A stretch of DNA of 64,000 nucleotides from Deltaproteobacteria bacterium Ga0077550 (GTDB lineage: Bacteria > Myxococcota_A > Polyangia > Nannocystales > Nannocystaceae). Made by a program: the position numbers and the translations under genes. Shown here one piece after another: positions 32,609 through 40,850 of the stretch. A model generated the notes under the pieces. That model saw only the letters and a list, made by a program, of their open reading frames with translations. It ran no database searches and was not told where the DNA came from. Numbering within the stretch: position 1 is the stretch's first letter; every line of letters begins with the position of its first letter. The stretch is from assembly GCA_001464385.1 (NCBI GenBank), contig LNFB01000340.1:1-64000 (forward strand). Direction: 5' to 3'.

Positions 32609-34232
32609 TCAGGCCGCCCCGCCGTCACGTGGCGCCCCGCGGTCGCCCGAGGGCCGCGGCAACGCCACGACGAACCGCGCGCCCCCCAACGGGCTCGACT
32701 CGACCCGCACCTCGCCGCCGTGATCGAGGATGATCTTCTTCACGATCGCCAAGCCGAGCCCGGTGCCCTGCGCGCGCGTCGTGTGATACGGCTCGAACAC
32801 CCGCTCGCGCTGCGCCTCCGGGACGCCGCAGCTCGATCCACGCCCCGGCCGTCGCGACGCCGACCTCGACGCGCACCGGCGATCGGTTGGCCTCGCGCGC
32901 TGACAGCACCGCGTTCTCGACGAGGTTGATGAGCACCTGCTTGAGCAGCTGCCGATCGGCCTGTACGACGATGGTGGGCTCGACGGGCGCGACCTGCAGC
33001 ACGTCGTCGTCGCGCTCGGTGAGGTGACCGTACGCCCGCTCGAACTCCTCGAGCACGCGCGACAGCTCGACCTCCGCGAGGCGAACCTCGGGGACCTTGG
33101 CGAACTGGGAGAAGCTCGTGACCATGCGCCGCAGCCCCTCGACCTCGTCCTCCACGATCTCGACCGCCGAGCGCAGCATGCGGCTGAATTCCGGCGACAG
33201 CCCCGGGTCCTTCTCGCGCAGCTGCTGCACCGCGAGCTGGATCGGCGTCAGCGGGTTCTTGATCTCGTGGGCGATCCGCCGCGCCATCTCCTGCCACGCG
33301 CCGATGCGTTGCAGGTACGCCAGGCGGTCCTGGGCGTGCGCGAGGTCGTCGAGCATGCCGTTGAAGGCGGCGCCGAGCTGGGCGATCTCGTCACGCCCCC
33401 GCAGGGCCGCGCGCGCCCGCAGATCGCCCTGCGCGACGCGGGCCATCACGCGGCTCAGCTGGCCGACCTTGCGCGTCGTCGTGCGTGCGACGACGACCCC
33501 GAGCGCCAGCGCGAAGACCAGCACCGTGGCGCTGGCCAGGCCGAACACGCGGATCACCGCGGCCTCGATCTCGGTCTTGTCGCGCTGCTGACGGACGATT
33601 TCGCGGCGCCGCGCGCCGACCTGCTGGAAGCGGGCGTCGATCTCGGGATCGATGCGGTAGACCGCGCGGAGCTGGCCGGCGCTGCGGCCCTGCTCCGCGC
33701 CGCGCCCCCCGGGGATCGCGAGGTCGACCGAGGCCTCGTACCACTCGAAGCGGTCCTCGGGGTACTGCTCGGCGCGATCGACCTCGGCCCGGGCGCCGCT
33801 GGGCCGCACCCACGCCAGGCCGACGAGGTCGGGCTCGCGGTCGAGGACGACCTGCAGGCGCGCGCGATCCGCCTCCGCCGTCGGAGCGACGTCGCCGAGC
33901 GCCAGCTCGAGGCCGGTGGCGCGCGTGCGGGCCTCGTACTCCGAGATCTTCGCGCTGACGAGCCCGGCATGGAACGCGCCGACGTCGTCGGTGACGAGGA
34001 CCGCCTGCTCGAGCGCCGCGGCCCACCGCGCGTCGAAGTAGGACACCGTCAGCTCCACCAGGTACGCCGACGATCCGACGCACAGCGTGCCGAGCAGCAC
34101 GAGCGACGCGACGACCCGCAGCTCGAGGCGCCCCCACCACGGGATCGGGTGGCCCCGGCGGGGCCTCGCGGTCCCCGCTCGCCCATGAGATCGGCCCGAT
34201 CCGCCTCCGCTCGGCGGCGATGCTGCCGTCAT
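32609..34232 (-). pseudogene. NtrY-like sensor histidine kinase, frameshifted in the ATP-binding domain
   Basis: Kinase with an N-terminal TM (VVASLVLLGTLCVGSSAYLV), a periplasmic sensor of about 190 aa, a second TM (VFGLASATVLVFALALGVVVA), HAMP, and the NtrY-like H-box WQEMARRIAHEIKNPLTPIQL followed by N-box QVLINLVENAVLSA. After AGAWIEL the frame breaks: the DxGxG stretch is missing and the G2 box continues in another frame (GVPEAQRERVFEPYHTT ... LGLAIVKKIILDHGGEV) to a stop at 32609. The in-frame reading instead gives junk to 32625. The break coincides with the outer end of the right repeat arm. It follows an Omp85 gene and a DUF4390 gene with 4-nt overlaps; no NtrX is adjacent. An assembly error cannot be excluded. 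Confidence 0.75.
32729..32827 (-). repeat. Right arm of the perfect 99-bp inverted repeat
   Basis: This copy sits in its native place in the kinase gene and encodes GVPEAQRERVFEPYHTT and the following G2 box. Its outer boundary is exactly where the kinase loses its DxGxG codons. Confidence 0.97.
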
Positions 34233-34858
34233 CGCGGCACCAGATAGAACGGGTTGGTGCGGACGTTCACGGTCTCCTCGGCCTCGGCGCGCTCGCCCGC
34301 GAGCACATCGACGAGTCGACCGAACCACTCGAGGTCGCGGCCCTGCGCGCTCGTGGAGCCGGCGAAGTCGGCCTCGGGCAGCAGCGGGTTGCGCAGCGCG
34401 AGCACCGTGACGAAGTAGTACGGGCCGTCCTCACCGCGCTCGAGATCCGCGGCGGCCGCCACCTTCACCCGATCGAGCTTGACCGCCGCGGCCACGGCGG
34501 CGTCGCGCTCGGTGAACAGCCGCTTGGTCCACGCCCCGTCCTCGCGGGTGGAGACGACGTAGCGCTTCTTCCAGGGATCCCGACGGATCCGGACGACGAG
34601 CTCGCGCGTGTCGACGAGCCTGCGACTCCCGTGCTGCCACAGCTTGATGGTGAAGTGCAGCGTCGTGTCGAACCCCGAGTCGATCGAGTCGAGCGCGTCC
34701 TTGTCGTAGCGGCGGAACAGCGTCGGCAGGCTCAGCGTCATCAGCACCGAGGTGCCGACCTCCTCGAACACCGCGCGACGGATCGGCAGGGTGTCCGGCC
34801 GCGCGAACGCGAGGACCGGGGCGGCGACGAGGCCGCGCATCCACGCCCTGCGCCTCAC
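34229..34858 (-). CDS. DUF4390-like envelope protein
   Basis: A 209-aa protein with a basic N-terminus and Ala-rich hydrophobic stretch (VRRRAWMRGLVAAPVLAFA) that looks like a signal peptide. The remainder is beta-rich with TTLHFTIKLWQHGSRRLVDTRELVVRIRRDPWKKRY, the pattern of DUF4390 proteins found beside ntrY-type kinases in Proteobacteria. The GTG start overlaps the Omp85 stop (GTGA), and the stop overlaps the kinase ATG. It may feed envelope information to the kinase, but this is unproven. Confidence 0.6.
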   Translation of the reverse strand: MRRRAWMRGLVAAPVLAFARPDTLPIRRAVFEEVGTSVLMTLSLPTLFRRYDKDALDSIDSGFDTTLHFTIKLWQHGSRRLVDTRELVVRIRRDPWKKRYVVSTREDGAWTKRLFTERDAAVAAAVKLDRVKVAAAADLERGEDGPYYFVTVLALRNPLLPEADFAGSTSAQGRDLEWFGRLVDVLAGERAEAEETVNVRTNPFYLVPR

Positions 34859-36327
34859 AGCGGCGTCCTCCGCAGCACGTTGCCGATCGACACGTTGAAC
34901 GTGCCCGCGGCGGTGTCGAGCCGCAGGCCGAGGTTGGCGTTGAAGCCCAGCGGGGCCGCGCGCTGGCCGGCGAGCTTCCGGGCCCGGCGCTCGTCGGCGT
35001 CGCCGACCAGCGTGAACAGGCCGGCGCCGAAGAACAGATCGCCGCCGTACACCCCGCGGGTCCGTGCGCGCCGGAACAGCGGGATCGTGTAGTCGAGGTC
35101 GAGTCGACCGAACAGCACGCCGAACGTGCGCGTGTCGATGCCGGTGCCGAACACGTCGATCGGGTTGCGGGTCGAGTAGCGCACGCCGAGCTCGCGCCCC
35201 GGCGTCCACGCGCTCAGGTCCCCGGCGTAGAACCGCTCGAACACCGGGGCTCGCCCCGCGATCTGTCCGCCGGTCACGCTCGGCGTGAACCAATGCCGCC
35301 ACGGCAGACGGAAGCTGTAGCCGCCCGCGATGACGAGCTTGACGTACTCGTACTGCGATCCGGTCGCCGGCGACGACAGCTGCAGGTCGAAGGCCACGCG
35401 CGCGCCCTTGCCCGCGAGCACGACCTCGTCGCGCGCGTCCCAGACCAACCCGAAGTGCGCCGACGTCAGCCGATGCGCCCCCGAGCGGACCATGAGATCG
35501 ACCGGCACGACGGTGCCATCGGGCCGCGCCCACGTCGGCGACGCGGGCGGCAGCGCGTCGACGCGCTCGAAGCGGTAGTCGACCCCGAGCGTCAGCGTCG
35601 GCAGCACCGGGAAGGTCAGGCCGACCGATCCGCCGATGCGGCCGATGTCGACGGCGCGGAAGCCCGACGGATCGGGATCGTCCTCGGCGCCCGCGACCCG
35701 GTATGGCTCGGCCGACGAGATCACGAACGCCGAGGTGCGCACGCCCAGCGGCGCGGCGCCGAGCCGCGGCACCTCGGCGATGAACTGGTACGCCTGCTGC
35801 CGGCGACTCTGGGCGATCTCCGGCAGCGTGCCCCAGACCAGCGCGCCGCCGACGTGGACCGCGCGACCGAGGAAGTTGCGCTCGACGACCGAGATGCCGC
35901 CGTGGAAGGGCGTCATGCGCGACGAGCCGATGTAGAGCTCCTGCAGCGAGGCCGAGCTGCGCTCGACCAACGCGACGACGAGTCGCACCGCGTCGTCGCG
36001 CCCCGGCACGGGCTCGAGGCGGAGGCTCACGGACTTGAAGTAGCCGGTCGCGCGCAGGCGATCGCGGGCGCGGGCGATCCGCGGATCGGACGGCCACAGG
36101 ACCTGCGTCCCGGGGACGAGGTCCTCGCGGCCGAGGATCGTGTCGATCTGCCGGACGGACACCTGCTCGCGTCCGCGGATCTCGACCGCGTCGATCTGCA
36201 GGGCGCGCGACTCGTCCTGGCCGGGATCGATCGGCGCTGGATCGGCCGCAGCGGCGCCCGTGGGCGCGCCGACGGCCATCGGTGCCGCGAGGGCCAGCGC
36301 AGTCGAGGCGAGGAGGAATCCGGTCAC
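34855..36327 (-). CDS. Omp85-family outer-membrane protein with one POTRA-like domain
   Basis: A 490-aa protein with a signal peptide (GFLLASTALALAAPMAVGA), a single POTRA-like domain (LQIDAVEIRGREQVSVRQIDTIL ... ARDRLRATGYFKSVSLRLE) and about 370 residues of beta-barrel repeats ending in VSIGNVLRRTPL. BamA has five POTRA domains. The conserved barrel motif near ERFYAGD reads AWTPGRELG where Omp85 proteins usually show VRGF/Y, so the substrate-handling loop is altered. It starts an operon with the DUF4390 gene and the NtrY-like kinase. The GTG start is followed by a proper signal. A TACACT hexamer lies 20 nt upstream inside a palindrome. Confidence 0.75.
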   Translation of the reverse strand: MTGFLLASTALALAAPMAVGAPTGAAAADPAPIDPGQDESRALQIDAVEIRGREQVSVRQIDTILGREDLVPGTQVLWPSDPRIARARDRLRATGYFKSVSLRLEPVPGRDDAVRLVVALVERSSASLQELYIGSSRMTPFHGGISVVERNFLGRAVHVGGALVWGTLPEIAQSRRQQAYQFIAEVPRLGAAPLGVRTSAFVISSAEPYRVAGAEDDPDPSGFRAVDIGRIGGSVGLTFPVLPTLTLGVDYRFERVDALPPASPTWARPDGTVVPVDLMVRSGAHRLTSAHFGLVWDARDEVVLAGKGARVAFDLQLSSPATGSQYEYVKLVIAGGYSFRLPWRHWFTPSVTGGQIAGRAPVFERFYAGDLSAWTPGRELGVRYSTRNPIDVFGTGIDTRTFGVLFGRLDLDYTIPLFRRARTRGVYGGDLFFGAGLFTLVGDADERRARKLAGQRAAPLGFNANLGLRLDTAAGTFNVSIGNVLRRTPL

Positions 36328-36344
36328 GGCCAGGGGTCCGCCGC

Positions 36345-36358
36345 CCGAGTGTACTCGG
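36345..36358. promoter_or_regulatory. Palindrome CCGAGT-GT-ACTCGG between divergent genes
   Basis: Perfect 6-bp arms. Its minus-strand centre holds TACACT, a possible -10 for the Omp85 operon, so it could be an operator overlapping that promoter. It also lies upstream of the single-domain receiver gene. Confidence 0.35.
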
Positions 36359-36411
36359 CTTCGGTCCCGCGACCGCTGGCCGCGCGTCGTACGTCCGCCG
36401 CGCCGACACGC

Positions 36412-36417
36412 TACACT
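36412..36417 (+). promoter_or_regulatory. -10 element TACACT, leaderless-type, for the receiver gene
   Basis: TACACT ends 8 nt before the ATG. Confidence 0.45.
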
Positions 36418-36425
36418 CGCGGTCG

Positions 36426-36812
36426 ATGGCGCGTACGCGCATCCTCTACGTCGAGGACAACGCCGCCAACCTCGCCCTGGTGCGAAAGGTGCTGGAGCAC
36501 GCTGGCGCCTACGAGGTCATCGGCGCCGCGACCGGTGAAGCGGGCCTGGAGTCGGCCCGGGCGTCGCCGCCGGCGCTCATCCTCCTCGACCTCGACCTGC
36601 CCGGCATCGACGGCTTCGAGCTCGCGCGCCTCCTGCAGGCCGATCCCGCGCTCGCGACGATTCCCATGGTCGCGATCAGTGCGAGCGTGATGAAGCAGGA
36701 GCGCGACCAGGCGATCGCCGTGGGCTGCGTCCGCTTCATCGAGAAGCCCTTCGACATCGGCGAGCTGCGGGCCGTCGTCGACCAGGTGCTGCTGCGCCCG
36801 TCGGGACGATGA
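36426..36812 (+). CDS. Single-domain response regulator
   Basis: A 128-aa receiver with no output domain. All canonical residues are present: acidic pair Glu10/Asp11 in YVEDN, phospho-acceptor Asp55 in LLDLDLPGIDG, switch Ser in AISA, and Lys in FIEKPFDI. Of CheY/DivK type, it should pass signals by protein contact. It is divergent from the Omp85-kinase operon. A partnership with the NtrY-like kinase is plausible from position but not shown. Confidence 0.9.
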   Translation: MARTRILYVEDNAANLALVRKVLEHAGAYEVIGAATGEAGLESARASPPALILLDLDLPGIDGFELARLLQADPALATIPMVAISASVMKQERDQAIAVGCVRFIEKPFDIGELRAVVDQVLLRPSGR

Positions 36813-36814
36813 CG

Positions 36815-37561
36815 TCAGCGCCCGGCCGCGAGCGACTCGAGCAGCGCGAGATCCTCGGGCGTGTTGACCCCCGCCGCCTCCTCGAGTTCGAGCGCGACCG
36901 CGATGACCTCGCCCATCGCCGCCATCGGCGCGACGATGTCGGTCAGATAGATCTCGCCCTGGGCGTTGTCGCGGCGCACGGTCGGCAGCACCGTGCGCAG
37001 GCGGTCGAGATCGACGCAGTACGTCCCCGCGTTGCACTCCCGGATCGCGCGCTCCTCCGGGGAGGCGTCGCGCTGCTCGCGGATGCCGACCACCAGGCCC
37101 GCGGCATCGCGGAGGATCCGCCCGTAGCCCTGGGCGTCCGGCGGCGTGAACACCCCGAGGGCGAGCCCGGCCGATGACCGCCGACACGCCGCGACGAGCT
37201 CGCGGAGGGTCTCGGCGCGGACCAGCGGCACATCGCCCGACAGCACCAGCAGCGGCCCGTCGATCGCGACGAGCTGCGGCAGCGCGCAGCTGACCGCATG
37301 TCCCGTGCCGAGCTGCTCGGACTGCTCGGCGTAGCGCAGCGGCGCCGCACCGAGGGGAAACCCGGCGTCGAGCGCCGCGCGCACCTCGTCGCCGCCGTGC
37401 CCGACCACGACGACGATCGGCTCGGCCCCCGCGGCCCGGGCCGCGCGCACGGGATGGACGGCCAGGGGCTCGCCCCGGAATCGATGCAGGACCTTGGGCA
37501 GATCCGAACGCATGCGCGTCCCCTTGCCCGCGGCCAGAACGACGGCACTGCAGTGCGACAC
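36815..37561 (-). CDS. Nucleotidyltransferase, GlmU-like N-terminal domain only
   Basis: A 248-aa sugar-1-phosphate uridylyltransferase-like protein. It starts with the signature VVLAAGKGTRMRSDLPKVLH and carries EQLGTGHAV, LVLSGDVPLV, CNAGTYC and DNAQGEIYLTDIV, all diagnostic of the GlmU pyrophosphorylase half. The left-handed beta-helix acetyltransferase half (about 200 aa in E. coli GlmU) is absent, so if it acts in UDP-GlcNAc synthesis the acetylation must be done elsewhere. TAGGCT 7 nt upstream supports the GTG start. It converges on the receiver gene with a 2-nt gap. Confidence 0.8.
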   Translation of the reverse strand: MSHCSAVVLAAGKGTRMRSDLPKVLHRFRGEPLAVHPVRAARAAGAEPIVVVVGHGGDEVRAALDAGFPLGAAPLRYAEQSEQLGTGHAVSCALPQLVAIDGPLLVLSGDVPLVRAETLRELVAACRRSSAGLALGVFTPPDAQGYGRILRDAAGLVVGIREQRDASPEERAIRECNAGTYCVDLDRLRTVLPTVRRDNAQGEIYLTDIVAPMAAMGEVIAVALELEEAAGVNTPEDLALLESLAAGR

Positions 37562-37568
37562 GGCGAGA

Positions 37569-37574
37569 AGCCTA
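37569..37574 (-). promoter_or_regulatory. -10 element TAGGCT, leaderless-type, for the GlmU-like gene
   Basis: TAGGCT on the minus strand ends 7 nt before the GTG. Confidence 0.45.
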
Positions 37575-37732
37575 CCCAAGGCCGCCCCGCCCCGTCACGT
37601 GTGTCGGCCATGCGACCGCGTCTGCCCCCGACGGGCGCGGGTGACCCGGCGGGCCCGGCCGGCCTTCCAAATCCTGGACCGATCCGCGTAAGATGCCGTG
37701 CTGACGGCGGCCCGGACCGCAACCAGATCCCG

Positions 37733-39934
37733 ATGGCCACGGCGCAGGCAGCCCCCGAACCGCAGCTCGGATTCCCCACGAAGGGCTCGCTGCGGCGATT
37801 CCCCTTCCCGCGGCTCATCCGCGAAATCGCGCGGGCGAACCTCACCGGCAGCCTCTACCTGTTGTCGGGCCAGACGAAGAAGGTCGTCTTCTTCGAGACC
37901 GGTCAGCCGGTGTTCGTGCGCAGCAACGTGCTGTCCGAGTGCCTCGGCCAGGTGCTCGCCCACGAGGGCCTCATCACGCAGGAGCAGTGCGAGCAGACGC
38001 TCGAGGCGATCCGACGCACCGGCAAGAAGCAGGGCGAGCTGCTCGTGGAGATGGGCATCCTCTCCCAGGGCAACCTGCGCTACGGGCTGCAGGCCCAGCT
38101 CCGCGCCAAGCTCTTCGACATCTTCGGCTGGGACGACGGGCGCTACCAGTTCAAGCCCGACGCGATCGAGGAGACGCCAGGCGTGCGCCTCGACACCTCG
38201 GCCGAGGGCGTGATCCTGGCGGCGATCCAGGATCGCTACCCGGAGGAGCGCGCGCGCGCGGCCCTGCGCGACAGCGGCGGGCAGTACCCGACGCTGCGCA
38301 ACCCGGCGGGGGACTTCGCCGAGGAGCTCGGCCTCGAGCTGTCGCTGGAGGAGGCGTTCTTCGTCGCGGGGCTCGACGGCAGCCGCACGCTCGACGCGGT
38401 GCTGCAGCACGCGGGCGACCCCGCGGTGCCCTGCCCGGCCGCGCTGCTCTACGGCCTCGTGCAGGCCGGCGCAATCGTGCTGGTCGACGAGGCCCAGCCC
38501 GCACGCGCCCCGCTGGCTCGACCCGCCTTCGTCGGCGGCGAGGGTGGTGACGACGCGTTCGCGCCGACGTTCGAGGCGCAGGACGTCGTCACCGAGTACG
38601 AGGACACGCCGCTCCCCGGCGAGCTGCCGCGGGTCCGCGCGCTGCTCGGCGACCACGAGGCCGAGTTCGCCGGCGTCGAGGACGAAGAGGCCCTCGGGAC
38701 CGGCACGCAGCACTCGGTCTCGGTCGCGCGACCCAAGCCCGAGGTGCCGGTGGCGCTGCTCGCCGCCGAGCCGGCCGGGGTCGAGGAGACCTTCGAGGAC
38801 GCGATCGACTTCGGCGAGGACGAGAGCTTCGACGGCATCATGCCGCCGCCCGGACCCGCGCCGACGCCGAGCCAGCCGGCACCGCTCGCGTCTGCGTCGC
38901 CCTCGGGCCCCGCGCCGTTGGCCGCTGCCGCGGTGCCGCCACGTCCGATCCAGCCCGCGCCCATCGAGCCGCCGCGCCCCGCGACCCGCACCGCGCCGCA
39001 GGAGCCGGTGCCCGGCCCGCTGGGCCGCGACGCCGGCGACTTCTCCTCGCCGGGCGCCGCGTCGTACGACCTGCAGCCCGACGAGATCGAGACGATCGGC
39101 GAGAGCAACCACTCCGGACGCATTCTCCGCGACGCCGACGCGACGGTGATGGACGTCGGCCAGGGCGTGATCGTGCCGCCGATCTCGACCGACGGCATCG
39201 GCCACGACCTGCTCGCGGTCGACGAGCTCGACGACATCCAGATCGGACAGGACGACCTCGCCGGCCTCGAGCTCGACGCCGCGAACTTCCCCGGCGGAGA
39301 CCTCGGCTCCGAAGAGCCCGACGAGCTCGATTCCGCCGACGATCTGGTCTCCGCGACCCACGAGCTGATGCCCGAGGATCTCGGACTATCGCCCGAGTCC
39401 ATCGACGACGACCTCGCGCTCGACCCCAACGAGCCGCTCGACGAGCCGGGCGACATGGGCGAGCTGCTCGCGCTCGACGACCTCGACGCGATCGATCTCG
39501 GCGACGCCGTCGGCCCCGGCCCGGCACGGCACGTCGGGAGCGAGGCGACCTTCGATCAGGCCGCGAGCCCAGAGATGGTCGGCGCGGTGCGCTTCAACGA
39601 GGCCGAGGTCGCGCTGGCCGAGGGTGACTTCGTCGGCGCGGTGGCGCTGCTCGAGGAGGCCTACGAGAGCGGCTTCGACGTCGCCGAGCTCCACGCGATG
39701 CTCGCGTACGCCCGCTTCGAGGCGGCGGGTCACGATCCCGAGACCGGCGACCATGCGCTCGAGCTGCTGGACTACGCGCAGACGATGGACCCGAGCCTCG
39801 ACATGGTCCACGCGTATCGCGGGGCGATCTATCGCGCGCTGCGGCAGCCGCAGCGCGCCCGCGAGGCCCTCGATCGCGCGCTCGAGCTCAATCCGTACTG
39901 CGAGCTCGCGATGCAGATCATGGACACGCTGTAG
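37733..39934 (+). CDS. DUF4388 (PATAN-like) protein with acidic linker and TPR-like tail
   Basis: A 733-aa protein. The N-terminus is a DUF4388 domain (FPFPRLIREIARANLTGSLYL, KKVVFFETGQPVFVRSN), common in myxobacterial signalling and gliding proteins. QEQCEQTLEAIRRTGKKQGELLVEMGIL then resembles the type II/IV secretion helical module that often follows. A Pro/Ala- and Asp/Glu-rich disordered middle of about 300 aa is followed by a TPR-like C-terminus (FNEAEVALAEGDFVGAVALLEEAYESGF ... AREALDRALELNPY). It has no TM or enzyme motif and is likely a scaffold or regulatory adaptor. A TAAGAT hexamer at 37689 would give a leader of about 30 nt. Confidence 0.75.
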   Translation: MATAQAAPEPQLGFPTKGSLRRFPFPRLIREIARANLTGSLYLLSGQTKKVVFFETGQPVFVRSNVLSECLGQVLAHEGLITQEQCEQTLEAIRRTGKKQGELLVEMGILSQGNLRYGLQAQLRAKLFDIFGWDDGRYQFKPDAIEETPGVRLDTSAEGVILAAIQDRYPEERARAALRDSGGQYPTLRNPAGDFAEELGLELSLEEAFFVAGLDGSRTLDAVLQHAGDPAVPCPAALLYGLVQAGAIVLVDEAQPARAPLARPAFVGGEGGDDAFAPTFEAQDVVTEYEDTPLPGELPRVRALLGDHEAEFAGVEDEEALGTGTQHSVSVARPKPEVPVALLAAEPAGVEETFEDAIDFGEDESFDGIMPPPGPAPTPSQPAPLASASPSGPAPLAAAAVPPRPIQPAPIEPPRPATRTAPQEPVPGPLGRDAGDFSSPGAASYDLQPDEIETIGESNHSGRILRDADATVMDVGQGVIVPPISTDGIGHDLLAVDELDDIQIGQDDLAGLELDAANFPGGDLGSEEPDELDSADDLVSATHELMPEDLGLSPESIDDDLALDPNEPLDEPGDMGELLALDDLDAIDLGDAVGPGPARHVGSEATFDQAASPEMVGAVRFNEAEVALAEGDFVGAVALLEEAYESGFDVAELHAMLAYARFEAAGHDPETGDHALELLDYAQTMDPSLDMVHAYRGAIYRALRQPQRAREALDRALELNPYCELAMQIMDTL

Positions 39935-39947
39935 CGGCGCCGCGTGA

Positions 39948-40850
39948 CTACGCCGCCCGCACGAGCCGGGGCCGCGGGGCCTGCTTGAGCTTGCCCCGCG
40001 CCGCGCGCTCGACCTCGAGGATCTCCTCGGATCGCCGCGTCAGCGCGCGGGCGACGTTGCGGAGATCACGGCCGAGCCGGCGCAGGCCGTCGGGCTCGAG
40101 CGACGCGGCGTGATCGGTGCCCTTCCACGTGCGATCGAGGGTGAAGTGCCGCTCGATCCACTTCGCGCCCAGCGTGATCGCGGCGACGTCGGGGGCGATG
40201 CCGAGGTGATGTCCGGAGAACCCGATCGCCTCGACGTCGGCGCCGTAGTCGTCGCACAGCCGCGTGATCTCGCGCAGGCAGAGATCGTCGACGGCGACCG
40301 GGTAGCCCGAGGTGCACGCGTACAGCACGGTGTCGCGCAGGCGGCCGTGGGCGCCGAGCAGCTCCATCAGCGCGCGCTCCTCGAGCGCGGTGGTCATGCC
40401 GAGGCTGACGTGGATCGACCCCGGGTAGTGCTCGCACAGCCACGACAGCATCTCGGTGTCCGTGTTGCAGGCGCTCGGGATCTTGATCCACTTGGGCCCG
40501 AGCTCGGTGAGCTGCTGGGCCGAGGTCATGTCCCACGCGCTGCACGAGTAGTCGATCGACAGTGAGTCGCAGAGCGCCTTCAGATCGGCGTGGCGCTCGA
40601 TCGGCAGCTCGAGGTACTCGCGGTGCTCGCCGTAGGTCCGGCCATAGCTGTGGCTCGGGTCGGGGTGCGGGGCGGCGTACTGCTCGGCGCTCAGCGACTC
40701 CTTGGGGTTGCGCTTCTGGAACTTCACCGCGTCGGCACGGCAGAACTCGGCCGCGGTGCGGACGAGCTCCTTTGCCAGCTCGAAATCACCCTTGTGGTTG
40801 CAGCCGATCTCGGCGACGACCTTGGGGACATTGTCCGGTCCGATGTCCAT
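39948..40850 (-). CDS. NeuB-family sialic/nonulosonic acid synthase without SAF domain
   Basis: A 300-aa TIM-barrel enzyme of the N-acetylneuraminate synthase family, which condenses phosphoenolpyruvate with an amino sugar. Matches are VVAEIGCNHKGDFELAKELV, AVKFQKRNP, WDMTSAQQLTELGPKWIKIPSA and the metal/substrate region IGFSGHHLGI ... WIERHFTLDRTWKGTDHAAS. The C-terminal antifreeze-like SAF domain of E. coli NeuB (about 346 aa) is missing. No neuA or neuC lies in the window. The ATG sits inside the out-of-frame tail of the S46 peptidase gene on the same strand. Confidence 0.85.
   Translation of the reverse strand: MDIGPDNVPKVVAEIGCNHKGDFELAKELVRTAAEFCRADAVKFQKRNPKESLSAEQYAAPHPDPSHSYGRTYGEHREYLELPIERHADLKALCDSLSIDYSCSAWDMTSAQQLTELGPKWIKIPSACNTDTEMLSWLCEHYPGSIHVSLGMTTALEERALMELLGAHGRLRDTVLYACTSGYPVAVDDLCLREITRLCDDYGADVEAIGFSGHHLGIAPDVAAITLGAKWIERHFTLDRTWKGTDHAASLEPDGLRRLGRDLRNVARALTRRSEEILEVERAARGKLKQAPRPRLVRAA

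Noticed and set aside
32128..32827. Classic phase-variable invertible promoter
   Set aside because: No recombinase gene is near and inverting the spacer would not restore either gene; a template switch or artefact fits better, though inversion is kept as a test.
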